Notes: generated from the letters alone by a model not told the origin. DNA of 64,000 bases from Kineococcus gynurae (GCF_050871315.1 NZ_JBJLRE010000002.1), one strand, 5' to 3'; shown: positions 1-10,279, numbered from the stretch's first letter. Numbers and translations are program-made.

Positions 1-1202
1 ACGCGCTCTCGGAGGTCCTGGCCTCCTGCCAGAAGGACTTCGCGGTCGTCGCGCTGCACCGCGGGGCGGTCGTGGGGGTCGCGGTCGGTCGCGCGGCGCA
101 CGCCCAGGGCTGGGTGGTCTTCCTGGCCACCGACCCCGCCCAGCGCAGCACCGCACCGCGGTTGCTGGCCGCCCTCGAGACGGCCATGACCGACGACGAC
201 ACGGAGGCGACCGCGGGCCTGACGAAGCTCTCGGCCCTGCTCAACGACGACGACGCCACCCTGGACGGGTTCCGCCGCGGGGGTTTCGTCGCCAAGAAGG
301 ACCTGCACTACGTCGAGCGGGAGCTCCCGTTGCAGCGCGGGGAGGTCGCGCTGCTGGCCGAGCTCGGGGGCCGGCTGCTGCCGCGCGGGCTGTGGGACGG
401 GATCGGCGGGATGGAGAACGAGAAGGGGCTGCTGGAACGACGCCTGGTGACGCCCCTGGCCAACCCCGACCTCGCGGCCCGCTTCGGCGTGGCCCCGCCG
501 CGGGCGGTGATCCTGTTCGGACCGCCCGGGACGGGCAAGACCACGTTCGCCAAGGCGATCGCCTCCCGCCTGGAGTGGCCCTTCGTCGAGGTCTTCCCCT
601 CCCGCCTGGCCGGGGACCCCCGCGGGTTGGCCGGGGCCCTGCGCGACACCTTCGCCCGCGTCGCGCAGCTGGAGCACGTCGTGGTGTTCATCGACGAGGT
701 GGAGGAGATCGCCGCCCACCGCGGCGGGGAACCGCCCTCGGCCATGCAGGGCGTCACCAACGAGCTGCTCAAGCTCATCCCGGCCTTCCGTGAGCAACCC
801 GGTCGACTCCTGGTGTGCGCGACCAACTTCATCCGGGCCATCGACGGGGCGTTCCTGCGGCACGGCCGCTTCGACTACCTGCTCCCGATCGGCCTGCCCG
901 ACGCCACCGCGCGGGCGGCGATCTGGAGCCGGTACGTGCCCGAGCCCGTGCGCGCCGACGTCGACCTGGCCCGCGTGGTCGAGGAGAGCGAGGGGTTCTC
1001 GCCCGCCGACATCGAGTTCGCCGCCCGGCGGGCCTCGCAGGCGGCCATGGAGCACGCCCTCACCCTCTCCGCCGAGGACGCCGCCCACGCGGGACCGCGC
1101 ACCGAGGACTACCTGGACGCGGTGGCCGTCACCCGGGCCACGGTCTCGGCCGAGACGGCGGCGGAGTTCTCCGAGGACATCGCGCGCCTCGGCCGCGTCT
1201 GA
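1..1202 (+). CDS. AAA-family ATPase with N-terminal GNAT-like domain (5' partial)
   Basis: The frame is open from base 3, so the true start lies left of the window. The first ~55 visible residues look like a GNAT N-acetyltransferase core: a strand with HRGAVVGVAV, then GWVVFLATDPAQRSTAPRLL, which resembles the acetyl-CoA loop. A linker follows, then a single AAA module with Walker A FGPPGTGKT (about 526-552), Walker B VVFIDEVEEI, a sensor-1 CATNF motif and a GRFDYLLPIGLP segment holding a likely arginine finger, as in FtsH/Cdc48-type proteins. No protease or PAN/ARC domain is visible. The role is unknown; energy-dependent remodelling of a bound protein is the family expectation. The GNAT assignment is inference from fold-like sequence only. 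The AI-2E transporter gene starts 46 bp downstream. Confidence 0.75.
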   Translation, partial: ALSEVLASCQKDFAVVALHRGAVVGVAVGRAAHAQGWVVFLATDPAQRSTAPRLLAALETAMTDDDTEATAGLTKLSALLNDDDATLDGFRRGGFVAKKDLHYVERELPLQRGEVALLAELGGRLLPRGLWDGIGGMENEKGLLERRLVTPLANPDLAARFGVAPPRAVILFGPPGTGKTTFAKAIASRLEWPFVEVFPSRLAGDPRGLAGALRDTFARVAQLEHVVVFIDEVEEIAAHRGGEPPSAMQGVTNELLKLIPAFREQPGRLLVCATNFIRAIDGAFLRHGRFDYLLPIGLPDATARAAIWSRYVPEPVRADVDLARVVEESEGFSPADIEFAARRASQAAMEHALTLSAEDAAHAGPRTEDYLDAVAVTRATVSAETAAEFSEDIARLGRV

Positions 1203-1247
1203 CCCGCCTCGGCGCGCGCGCCGGTGATCACGGAGCAGGATGGCCCC

Positions 1248-2387
1248 ATGCCCGAGGCCCCCTCCACCGCGCCGTCCTACGTGAGCCCGGCGGTCCGCAC
1301 CGCCGCCTCCTGGTCCTGGCGGTTCCTCGTGATCGTCGGCGCGGTCGTCCTGCTGGCCTTCGGGCTCAGCTTCCTCTCCGAGATCCTCATCCCGGTGCTG
1401 GTCGCGCTGCTGCTCACCGCCCTGCTCTCCCCGGTGGTCGCGCTGCTGCGCCGGGCCCGTCTCCCGCGGGCGCTGGCCGTCGCGGTCACGATGCTCCTGG
1501 CGGCCGGCATCCTCTCCGGGCTGGTCACCATCGTCGGCTCGCAGGCCGCGGACGGGTTCTCCGACCTGTCCCGCTCGGCCACCCAGGGCGTCGCCGAGGT
1601 CGAGTCGTGGCTCGCCTCGGGGCCGCTGCACCTGGACTCCACGGCCCTCTCCGACCTGCTGAGCCGGGCCGAGGCCACGCTGAAGGAGAACCAGAGCAGC
1701 CTGGTCTCCGGGGCGCTGGGCTTCGCGACCACGGCGACCCACATCATCGCCGGGTTCTTCATCACCCTGTTCGCGACGTTCTTCTTCCTCTTCGAGGGGC
1801 GCCGCATCTGGTCCTGGCTCGTGCACCTGCTGCCCTCCCCGGCGCGACGACCGCTCGACTCCGCCGCGGGGCAGTCCTGGGTGACCCTCACGCACTACAT
1901 GCGGGCCACGATCATCGTCGCGCTCACCGACGGGACCGGGGTCGCCATCGGGGCGGCCGTGCTCGGCGTCCCGCTCGCGATCCCGCTGGGCCTGCTCGTC
2001 TTCCTCGGTGCGTTCATCCCCATCGTGGGGGCGCTGCTCTCGGGAACCGTGGCGGTGCTCGTCGCCCTCGTCGCCCAGGGGCCGGGGACGGCGCTGATCA
2101 TGCTGGGCGTCGTCATCGGCGTGCAGCAGCTGGAGAGCCATGTCCTGCAGCCGTTCCTGATGGGCCGGGCCGTGGCGGTGCACCCGCTCGCGGTCATCCT
2201 GGGCGTGGCCGGCGGGGCCACCGTCTTCGGCATCGTCGGCGCCCTGTTCGCGGTGCCGCTGATCGCCGTCCTCAACACCGGGATCACCGCGCTGGCCCGG
2301 GGCGGACGCCCGCAGGAGCAGGTCGAGGAGATCGAGGAGTCCGACGCGCCCCTGGCCCCGGAACGACCCGACCCGACCACGTCCTGA
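1248..2387 (+). CDS. AI-2E family transporter (PerM-like membrane exporter)
   Basis: A 379-residue polytopic membrane protein. It has two N-terminal hydrophobic segments (WRFLVIVGAVVLLAFGLSFL and a segment starting ILIPVLVALL), a polar region near residues 100-150, and a C-terminal block of about five membrane segments with the glycine/proline-rich family core (VFLGAFIPIVGALLSG, GVQQLESHVLQPFLMG). This matches the AI-2E_transport/UPF0118 family, whose members export small molecules or act as Na+/H+ antiporters; the substrate cannot be read from sequence. ATG 1248 is preferred over GTG 1224 because GGAGCAGGA sits 7 nt upstream. The tail is acidic. Its 3' end faces greA across a GC-rich inverted repeat. 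Confidence 0.85.
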   Translation: MPEAPSTAPSYVSPAVRTAASWSWRFLVIVGAVVLLAFGLSFLSEILIPVLVALLLTALLSPVVALLRRARLPRALAVAVTMLLAAGILSGLVTIVGSQAADGFSDLSRSATQGVAEVESWLASGPLHLDSTALSDLLSRAEATLKENQSSLVSGALGFATTATHIIAGFFITLFATFFFLFEGRRIWSWLVHLLPSPARRPLDSAAGQSWVTLTHYMRATIIVALTDGTGVAIGAAVLGVPLAIPLGLLVFLGAFIPIVGALLSGTVAVLVALVAQGPGTALIMLGVVIGVQQLESHVLQPFLMGRAVAVHPLAVILGVAGGATVFGIVGALFAVPLIAVLNTGITALARGGRPQEQVEEIEESDAPLAPERPDPTTS

Positions 2388-2413
2388 GCGGACGGGCCGG
2401 GCCGGGGCGGACG

Positions 2414-2430
2414 CGCGGGGGACCCCCGCG
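2414..2430. terminator. Candidate bidirectional terminator
   Basis: A dyad, CGCGGGGG and CCCCCGCG around one A, lies between the convergent transporter and greA stop codons. There is no U-tract, which is usual for high-GC actinobacteria. Confidence 0.4.
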
Positions 2431-2435
2431 GCGGT

Positions 2436-2933
2436 TCAGCCGGTGAAGGGCTTGGTGCTCTTCACCGTGACCGCGAACTCCTTGCCGTTCGGGGCGGTGT
2501 AGCTGACCTCGTCGCCGGGCTTGCGGCCCAGCACGGCCGAACCCAGCGGGGACTTCTCGCTGTACACGTCGAGACCGGCTCCGTCGCCCATCTCGCGGCT
2601 GCCCAGCAGGAACGTCATCTCGTCACCGGCGAGCTCGACGGTGACGACCGAGCCGAGCACGACCTCGCCGCTGGCGGGCACCTCGGCCTCGCCGACCTTG
2701 GCCGTCTCGAGCAGGTGCTTGAGCTGACGGATCCGCAGCTCCTGCTTGCCCTGCTCCTCCTTGGCCGCGTGGTAGCCCGCGTTCTCCTTGAGGTCACCCT
2801 CCTCGCGGGCCTGCTCGATGCGCTTCGCGAGCTCGGTGCGGCCCTCGCCGGACAGGTGGTCGTACTCCGAGCGGAGCCGGTCGTACGCGTCCTGCGTCAG
2901 CCAGGTGACGCTGCCGTCGGTCATCTCGCTCAC
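2436..2933 (-). CDS. greA: Transcription elongation factor GreA
   Basis: A 165-residue protein of normal GreA length. The N-terminal coiled coil includes WLTQDAYDRLRSEYDHL, REEGDLKENAGYHAAKEEQ and ELRIRQLKHLLE; the acidic tip D/E residues reach into the RNA polymerase secondary channel to stimulate transcript cleavage. The C-terminal FKBP-like domain ends in GKEFAVTVKSTKPF. The start is GTG 2933, with GAGAGGAG about 10 nt upstream; a second Met four codons in is possible. It is divergent from nothing and is followed upstream by the DUF4307 gene on the same strand, the order seen at M. tuberculosis Rv1081c-Rv1080c. Confidence 0.97.
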   Translation of the reverse strand: MSEMTDGSVTWLTQDAYDRLRSEYDHLSGEGRTELAKRIEQAREEGDLKENAGYHAAKEEQGKQELRIRQLKHLLETAKVGEAEVPASGEVVLGSVVTVELAGDEMTFLLGSREMGDGAGLDVYSEKSPLGSAVLGRKPGDEVSYTAPNGKEFAVTVKSTKPFTG

Positions 2934-3083
2934 GGGTGGTTCGCTCCTCTCACGGGGGGACCCGGACGGCCGCCCCCTACGCCAGAGTCGCCCGTCCCGC
3001 GGCGCGGGAGCGAGCGACTCGAAGGGTCAACGGTAGCCCGTCGGCGCGGGCTGTCCAGCCCGGACCCGTCCGTCCGGGGACGC

Positions 3084-3515
3084 TCAGGAGGCGCGGACCT
3101 CGCTGCACGAGCCCACCCGGACGGTGACCGCGCGGGCCGTGGTGCGGACGGTGACGGTGCGCTGCACCGCCGCCGGCTCGTCCGCGGCGACGTCCACGTC
3201 GAGCAGCCCGACCTCGGCCGACGTCTCGCTGAGCGCCGCCACGGTGCAGCGCGCCGCCACCCCCGGTTCGTGGTTGATCTCCAGGCGCAGCTCGGCGGTC
3301 GAGTCGTCGAGGATGCGGTGCCCGATCTCGGTGGCCGTCGGACCCTGGGTCTGCTCCACCGCGATCCAGGCGCCGTAGGCCAGGACGAGCAGCGCGGCCA
3401 CGACCGCGCCCAGCAGCGGCAACGGCCGCCGGTACCAGGGCCGCCCCCCGCGCGGGGACCGGCCGTAGCGGGCCGCGAGGTGGTCGGCCGGGACGTCGGC
3501 GGACGGTCGGCTCAT
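3084..3515 (-). CDS. DUF4307 membrane protein
   Basis: A 143-residue protein: a short basic N-terminus (LAARYGRSPRGGRPWYRR), one transmembrane helix (LPLLGAVVAALLVLAYGAWIAV, about residues 35-56) and an extracytoplasmic beta-rich domain with two Cys that could pair (RCTVAAL and GSCSEV). This matches the actinobacterial DUF4307 family, of unknown function, whose gene sits beside mca in many genomes (Rv1081c in M. tuberculosis). The start is set at ATG 3515; the longer upstream reading frame would run into the mca promoter. It is divergent from mca with 121 bp between starts. Confidence 0.8.
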   Translation of the reverse strand: MSRPSADVPADHLAARYGRSPRGGRPWYRRPLPLLGAVVAALLVLAYGAWIAVEQTQGPTATEIGHRILDDSTAELRLEINHEPGVAARCTVAALSETSAEVGLLDVDVAADEPAAVQRTVTVRTTARAVTVRVGSCSEVRAS

Positions 3516-3636
3516 GCTGCTGGGGCTCCCGGTGCTGGCAGACCCCCGCCGATCGGCGAGGATGGTCCCGATGGTCGCACGGCCCCGCCGAGGGGTCCGG
3601 CGGCGGCGAGACGGATTGACCGAGGGAGAGGGAACG

Positions 3637-4539
3637 GTGGCGGAACCGCTGCGGCTCATGGCCGTGCACGCGCACCCCGACGACGAGTCGAGCAAGGGGG
3701 CCGCGTCGATGGCCCGCTACGCGGCCGAGGGCGTCGAGGTCCTGGTCGTCTCCTGCACGGGCGGGGAGCGGGGCGACGTGCTCAACCCGCGCCTGCAGGG
3801 CGACGCCCGGCTCGCGCGGGACATGGCCGAGTACCGCCGCCGGGAGATGGCCGAGGCGGCCCGGGTGCTCGGGGTGCAGCACCGCTGGCTCGGCTACGTC
3901 GACTCCGGGCTGCCCGAGGGCGACCCGCTGCCCCCGCTGCCGCCGGGGTGCTTCGCGCTGGAGCCGTTGGAGCTGACGACGAACGCACTGGTCCACGTCG
4001 TGCGGGAGTTCCGCCCCCACGTGATGACCACCTACGACGAGACGGGCGGCTACCCCCACCCCGACCACATCATGTGCCACAAGGTGTCCCTCGCCGCCTT
4101 CGAGGCGGCGGCCGACCCCGAGGCCTTCCCGGCGGCCGGGCCGGCCTGGCAGGTCGACAAGCTCTACTACCACGCGACGTTCCACCGGCGCCGGATCCGG
4201 GCGTTCCACGACGCGATGATCGAGCGCGGGTTGGAGTCGCCCTTCGCCGAGTGGGTGCAGCGCATGGACGCCGACGCCGAGGAGGGCCACGCCCACCCCG
4301 CCCCGCCGGAGCTCGAGATCACGACCCGCGTCGAGTGCGCCGACTGGTTCGAGACCCGCGACCGGGCGCTGCTCGCCCACGCCACCCAGATCGACCCCGA
4401 CGGGTTCTTCTTCGGGGTGCCGATGGACCTGCAGCGCGAGATGTGGCCGACCGAGGACTACCACCTCGCGGTGTCGCACGTGCCGACGACGACGCCGGAG
4501 GACGACCTGTTCGCCGGGCTGCGCGAGGGGGTCGCGTGA
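3637..4539 (+). CDS. mca: Mycothiol S-conjugate amidase
   Basis: A 300-residue metal-dependent deacetylase of the PIG-L/LmbE family. AHPDDES near residues 12-18 and HPDH further on are the zinc-binding and catalytic signature. Mca cleaves mycothiol S-conjugates of electrophiles and drugs to a mercapturic acid plus GlcN-Ins, the detoxification step of the mycothiol cycle. Length and context (DUF4307, the small membrane protein, DUF255) favour Mca over the paralogue MshB. GTG 3637 is chosen because a purine-rich GAGGGAGAGGGAA precedes it; upstream in-frame starts would overlap the divergent gene. The stop overlaps the next start (GTGA). Confidence 0.95.
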   Translation: MAEPLRLMAVHAHPDDESSKGAASMARYAAEGVEVLVVSCTGGERGDVLNPRLQGDARLARDMAEYRRREMAEAARVLGVQHRWLGYVDSGLPEGDPLPPLPPGCFALEPLELTTNALVHVVREFRPHVMTTYDETGGYPHPDHIMCHKVSLAAFEAAADPEAFPAAGPAWQVDKLYYHATFHRRRIRAFHDAMIERGLESPFAEWVQRMDADAEEGHAHPAPPELEITTRVECADWFETRDRALLAHATQIDPDGFFFGVPMDLQREMWPTEDYHLAVSHVPTTTPEDDLFAGLREGVA

Positions 4540-4787
4540 GCAGCGCCCTGGTGCTGGCCCTGGTCGCGGCCACCAGCACCCCGGTTCCCACCCGCCAGGA
4601 GACGCCGCCGGCCGATCTCGTCTCGCCCGGCATCGGCGGGTTCCTGGCCCTCTTCCTGCTGGCGCTCGCGGTCTACTTCCTGGGCCGCAGCATGGCCCGG
4701 CGCGTCCGCCGGGTGAACCAGCGGGCCCAGGTCGAGGCGGAAGCGGCTGCGGCGCAGCAGGAGTCCGAGACCCCGCGGCAGGACTAG
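4536..4787 (+). CDS. Small single-pass membrane protein downstream of mca
   Basis: An 83-residue protein starting at GTG 4536, overlapping the mca stop by 4 bp, so translation is probably coupled. It has a weakly hydrophobic N-terminus (SSALVLALVAATS), a Pro/Thr-rich stretch, one clear membrane helix (GIGGFLALFLLALAVYFLGRS) and a basic-then-acidic cytoplasmic tail rich in Ala/Gln/Glu. The position matches Rv1083 of M. tuberculosis. Function is unknown; the conserved coupling suggests a link to mycothiol detoxification, but that is inference. Confidence 0.8.
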   Translation: MSSALVLALVAATSTPVPTRQETPPADLVSPGIGGFLALFLLALAVYFLGRSMARRVRRVNQRAQVEAEAAAAQQESETPRQD

Positions 4788-5713
4788 GAGACCTCGACCC
4801 CGCGCTCGCCGGGTGCGCGGGCGGCGAACTCCTCGGCCGCGGCGAGCACGGCGACGGTGTGCCGGTTCGCGCTGACGTCGAGCTCGTCGGGTCGGCCCGT
4901 CCCCGCCGCCTCGCGCAGCCGGTCCACCGCCCGGGCGAAACCCTGCTGGGGGGTCTGGGTGAACCGGGGCAGGTCGTGCCGGCCCCCGGGCCCCCACACG
5001 GTGGCGAAGCTGCCGCCCGCCCCGGCGGGGGCGGTGAGGGTCAGCGACATCGAGGAACCGGCCGCGGACTCGTGCTCCAGGGCCACGACGAGCGCGTCGC
5101 GCACCCCGCGCCCGGCGGCGACCCGACGGACCGGGCCGAGCAGGGGCAGCAGGACCGACAGGGCGTGCGGTCCGGTGTCCCACAGGCCCCCGCGCTCACG
5201 GCGCCACATAGAGGCGCCGTACGGGTTGCCGGGGACGTCGATGGACCCGGCCCAGCGGGCCACCGCCCCCTCCCAGGGGCCGTCCCGGCGGGCGCGCGCG
5301 GCGAGCTCGTCCAGCCAGTCGGTGATCTCGGGCTGGAACCGGTAGGTGAGGTAGACGACGGAGGCGACCCCGGAGCGCCGCACGCCCGCGACCAGCTCGT
5401 CGGCGGCGGCGAGGTCCAGCGCGATCGGCTTGTCCAGCAGCAGGTGCCGCCCCGCCGCGGCCGCCCGGAGCGCGACCGTGGCCTGCACGTCCGGGGGCAG
5501 CGCGACGGTCACCGCGTCGACCCGGTCGAGCAGGACGTCGAGGTCGTCGAACCCCTCCCCGCCGTGCTCGGCGGCGGCGGCCCGGGCCCGTCCGACGTCC
5601 CGGCCCCAGAACCCGACCAGCTCGACGTCCGGGTGCGCCGCGAGGGTGGCCCCGTGGCAGGTCCGGGCCCAGTGACCGGTGCCGAGCACGGCGAAGCGGG
5701 TGGGGGTCTTCAC
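4784..5713 (-). CDS. Gfo/Idh/MocA family oxidoreductase
   Basis: A 309-residue protein. The N-terminal Rossmann fold is clear (RFAVLGTGHWARTCHGATL, GFWGRD) and the family EKP-type motif appears as DKPIALD. The C-terminal half is a substrate domain with GLWDTGPHALSVLLPLLG carrying the conserved histidine. Members oxidise or reduce sugars, inositols or other polyols with NAD(P); the substrate is not inferable. GTG 5713 gives the Rossmann strand directly after KTPT. It overlaps the convergent membrane-protein gene by 4 bp. It has no counterpart in the mycobacterial version of this block and looks inserted. Confidence 0.85.
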   Translation of the reverse strand: MKTPTRFAVLGTGHWARTCHGATLAAHPDVELVGFWGRDVGRARAAAAEHGGEGFDDLDVLLDRVDAVTVALPPDVQATVALRAAAAGRHLLLDKPIALDLAAADELVAGVRRSGVASVVYLTYRFQPEITDWLDELAARARRDGPWEGAVARWAGSIDVPGNPYGASMWRRERGGLWDTGPHALSVLLPLLGPVRRVAAGRGVRDALVVALEHESAAGSSMSLTLTAPAGAGGSFATVWGPGGRHDLPRFTQTPQQGFARAVDRLREAAGTGRPDELDVSANRHTVAVLAAAEEFAARAPGERGVEVS

Positions 5714-5839
5714 CGTTCCACCCTGACAGATCCGCCGGACGTCCTCCCGGGACCGTGAACGTCCGGGCCCGCCCCCGCGTCGTAGGGGTGTCCGGGGCTC
5801 CCCGGTCGCCGATCGCCGCGCAGCAGGAGGATGAGGACC

Positions 5840-6622
5840 ATGGCCGGCTCCGAGGAACGCCGTCCCCGACGTCCGGGCGCCCGGTGGCGTCGGGCGGCAC
5901 CGACCCCGGGGTTGCTGGCCGCGCTGGTGCTGGCCGGTTGCGGCGGGACCGGGGAGGGAGCCGCGATGGGCGCTCCGACGAGCGCCCAGACCAGCGCCGC
6001 CCAGACCAGCGCCGCCCCGACCAGCGCCGCCCGGACCAGCGGCCCCCCGGCCGGCGCGGGGTCGGCCACGGTGGTCGACCTCGACGGGGACGGTCGGCCC
6101 GACACCCTGTGGTTGGCCGACGTGGACGGGGTCCGGACCCTGGGGGTCACCACGACCGGGCACGGCACGCAGTCGGTCCCCTTCACCTCGGCCGCGCCGC
6201 AGGCCGCCTCGGCCTCGGCCGCGATCCTGCAGGGCGGTCAGCCGGTCGTCCTGCTCGACACCGGGCGCTCCGTCCTGCTCTACGGCTACCGCGTCGAGAA
6301 CCCCGGGCTGGTCGAGCTGACGAACCCGCAAGGGCAGCAGTACACCTTCGGCCTGGGTTTCACCGACGTCGGGACGGGCCTGCAGTGCCGGCCCGGTGAC
6401 GACGGGCTCGACCTGTACGGCGTCGACGCGCGCAGCGGTCCCGACGAACGGTGGACGGTGACGCGGACCCGGGTCGTGGTCGACGTGAACCGCAGCAGCG
6501 CGCACAACGACGCGACCACGACCGTCGTGAGCGGGGTCACCGCGGACGACCCGGCCGTCGCCGGGGCGCACGGCACCGTCTGCGGCGACGACTCCGGCGT
6601 CGCCGACGAACCCCAGGACTGA
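5840..6622 (+). CDS. Putative lipoprotein with FG-GAP-like segment
   Basis: A 260-residue exported protein. The signal peptide is unusually long and Arg-rich (ERRPRRPGARWRRA, then TPGLLAALVLAGC); the lipobox LAGC predicts lipidation. A low-complexity linker of TSAAQ/TSAAP/TSAAR repeats follows, then VDLDGDGRPDTLWLAD, which resembles a calcium-binding FG-GAP/VCBS strand, and a beta-rich domain with three Cys. ATG 5840 is preferred over ATG 5831 because AGGAGG at 5825-5830 is then properly spaced. Function unknown; likely a surface-anchored protein. Confidence 0.7.
   Translation: MAGSEERRPRRPGARWRRAAPTPGLLAALVLAGCGGTGEGAAMGAPTSAQTSAAQTSAAPTSAARTSGPPAGAGSATVVDLDGDGRPDTLWLADVDGVRTLGVTTTGHGTQSVPFTSAAPQAASASAAILQGGQPVVLLDTGRSVLLYGYRVENPGLVELTNPQGQQYTFGLGFTDVGTGLQCRPGDDGLDLYGVDARSGPDERWTVTRTRVVVDVNRSSAHNDATTTVVSGVTADDPAVAGAHGTVCGDDSGVADEPQD
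5978..6040 (+). repeat. 15-bp minisatellite in lipoprotein linker
   Basis: Tandem in-frame units encode TSAQ, TSAAQ, TSAAP, TSAAR, TS. The 15-bp units differ only at the last codon (CAG/CCG/CGG), so copy number could vary by slippage. Confidence 0.75.
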
Positions 6623-6665
6623 TCCCGGCCGGCATCTCGGCGGGCCGGACCCCGCAGGGGACGCC

Positions 6666-6671
6666 TACTCT
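6666..6671 (+). promoter_or_regulatory. -10 element for DUF255 gene (leaderless type)
   Basis: TACTCT ends 6 nt before GTG 6678 and there is no Shine-Dalgarno sequence, so transcription probably begins at or next to the start codon. Confidence 0.45.
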
Positions 6672-6677
6672 CGCGAC

Positions 6678-8732
<2,055 letters not shown>

Positions 8733-8739
8733 GCCGCGG

Positions 8740-9429
8740 TCAGGCGGCGGTGGCGTGGACGCCGTAGGTGGCCAGGGAGATCCCGACGTAGTGGGCCGCG
8801 AAGGCGACGACCGTGAACGCGTGGAACACCTCGTGGAACCCGAACCAGCGGGGTGAGGGGTTCGGCCGCTTGAGGCCGTAGACCACCGCCCCGGCCGTGT
8901 AGAGCAGCCCGCCGACCACGACCAGGACGGCGACCGCGAGGCCGCCGCCGCGGGTGATGTCACCCAGGTAGCCGACCGCGACCCAGCCGAGGGCCACGTA
9001 GATCGGGGTGTACAGCCAGCGCGGCGCCCCGACCCAGAACACCCGGAAGGCGATGCCGGCCACGGCTCCCGACCAGACCAGCCACAGCAGGACCTGGGCC
9101 CGCCCCGGGGGGAGGGTCGTCACCGCGATCGGGGTGTAGGTGCCGGCGATGATCAGGAAGATGTTGCTGTGGTCGAGCCGGCGCAGCACGGCGTTCGCCC
9201 GCGGTGACCAGACCCGCCGGTGGTAGAGCGCGCTGGTGCCGAACAGCAGGGCCGCGGTCACCGTGAACACGGCCGCGGCGACCGTCGCGGCGGTCGTCGG
9301 GGCGAGCGCGGTGAGCACGGTCCCGGCGGCCACGGCGGCGGGGAAGGTGCCTGCGTGCAGCCAGCCGCGCCACCGGGGGCGGAGCGCCGCCGCGAGGGTC
9401 GGGGGATCGATCGGGAGCGCCGGGCTCAT
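8740..9429 (-). CDS. Hemolysin III / PAQR family membrane protein
   Basis: A 229-residue protein with seven predicted membrane segments. The PAQR zinc-site signatures are present: SALYH, DHSNIFLIIAGTYTP and GFHEVFHAF. Bacterial members (YqfA/HlyIII) are linked to membrane fluidity and have ceramidase-like metal centres; haemolysis is not a safe inference. The positional homologue is Rv1085c. The start is ATG 9429. A TACCGT hexamer lies 7 nt upstream of it (9437-9442) and a perfect dyad fills the promoter spacer. Confidence 0.92.
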   Translation of the reverse strand: MSPALPIDPPTLAAALRPRWRGWLHAGTFPAAVAAGTVLTALAPTTAATVAAAVFTVTAALLFGTSALYHRRVWSPRANAVLRRLDHSNIFLIIAGTYTPIAVTTLPPGRAQVLLWLVWSGAVAGIAFRVFWVGAPRWLYTPIYVALGWVAVGYLGDITRGGGLAVAVLVVVGGLLYTAGAVVYGLKRPNPSPRWFGFHEVFHAFTVVAFAAHYVGISLATYGVHATAA

Positions 9430-9436
9430 GCCCCCG

Positions 9437-9459
9437 ACGGTAGCCTACGCAACCGTAGG
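9437..9459 (-). promoter_or_regulatory. hlyIII promoter with operator-like dyad
   Basis: On the minus strand TACCGT (9437-9442) stands 7 nt before ATG 9429. The dyad CCTACG-CAAC-CGTAGG (9444-9459) occupies the following 16 bp, where the -35/-10 spacer would be. This is the right place and size for a repressor site, for example of the TetR class. Confidence 0.5.
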
Positions 9460-9504
9460 TTCGGGGGGGCGGCGGAGCTGCCGGGCGGGGTGCCGGACGG
9501 GGTA

Positions 9505-9510
9505 TACGGT
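9505..9510 (+). promoter_or_regulatory. -10 element for prenyltransferase gene (leaderless type)
   Basis: TACGGT is followed by 7 nt and then ATG 9518, with no ribosome-binding site. The identical hexamer and spacing occur before the ferritin gene. Confidence 0.45.
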
Positions 9511-9517
9511 GACGCCG

Positions 9518-10279
9518 ATGGCCTTCCGCGACCTGCTCTACGGCGCGTACGGGCGGCGGCTGGAGAAGTCGCTGGACTCGGCGGCGCTGCCCCGCCACGT
9601 CGGCATCATGGTCGACGGCAACCGGCGCTGGGCCAAGGCCTTCGGCGAGACCTCCGCCCACGGCCACCGCGCCGGGGCCGACCGGGTCGTGGAGTTCATG
9701 GGGTGGTGCGCCGACGAGGGCATCGAGGTCGTCACCCTCTACCTGCTCTCCACCGACAACCTCCGACGCCCGGCCGAGGAGCTCGCCCCGCTCATCGAGA
9801 TCGTCGAGGACTGCGTGGCCCGCGTGGCGGCGGCCCGCCGGTGGAGGGTGCACCCCGTCGGCGCGCTGGACCTGCTCCCGGCCGAGACCGCCGGGCGGCT
9901 GCGGCGGCTGCAGGAGGAGACCGCCGACATCCGGACGGGTCTGGTCAACGTCGCGATCGGGTACGGGGGTCGGCAGGAGATCGCCGACGCCGTCCGGTCC
10001 TTGCTGCGCGAGCACGCGGCCAGGGGCACCTCGATGGAGGAGCTGGCCGACGTCGTGACCGTCGACCACATCGCCGACCACCTCTACACCAAGGGTCAGC
10101 CGGACCCCGACCTGGTCATCCGGACCTCCGGCGAGCAGCGGCTGAGCGGGTTCCTGCTCTGGCAGAGCGCGCACTCGGAGTTCTACTTCTGCGAGGTCCT
10201 CTGGCCGGACTTCCGCAAGGTCGACTTCCTGCGGGCGCTGCGCTCCTACGCCGCGCGCGAACGCCGCTACGGCGCCTGA
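9518..10279 (+). CDS. uppS: cis-prenyltransferase (isoprenyl/undecaprenyl diphosphate synthase family)
   Basis: A 253-residue cytosolic enzyme that adds isopentenyl diphosphate in Z configuration to an allylic primer. The catalytic Asp33 is in HVGIMVDGNRRWA; other family motifs are GHRAGADRV, TLYLLSTDNLRR, NVAIGYGGRQEI and the IPP-binding IRTSGEQRLSGFLLWQSAHSEFYF region. The positional homologue Rv1086 makes short-chain omega,E,Z-farnesyl diphosphate, so this copy may be the short-chain enzyme and not the lipid-carrier synthase; the symbol therefore marks the family only. ATG 9518 begins right after a leaderless-type promoter. Confidence 0.92.
   Translation: MAFRDLLYGAYGRRLEKSLDSAALPRHVGIMVDGNRRWAKAFGETSAHGHRAGADRVVEFMGWCADEGIEVVTLYLLSTDNLRRPAEELAPLIEIVEDCVARVAAARRWRVHPVGALDLLPAETAGRLRRLQEETADIRTGLVNVAIGYGGRQEIADAVRSLLREHAARGTSMEELADVVTVDHIADHLYTKGQPDPDLVIRTSGEQRLSGFLLWQSAHSEFYFCEVLWPDFRKVDFLRALRSYAARERRYGA

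Noticed and set aside
815..2446. A 543-codon plus-strand frame across the AAA and AI-2E genes
   Set aside because: It crosses two genuine genes in another frame, and its product is Arg/Gly/Pro-rich without motifs.
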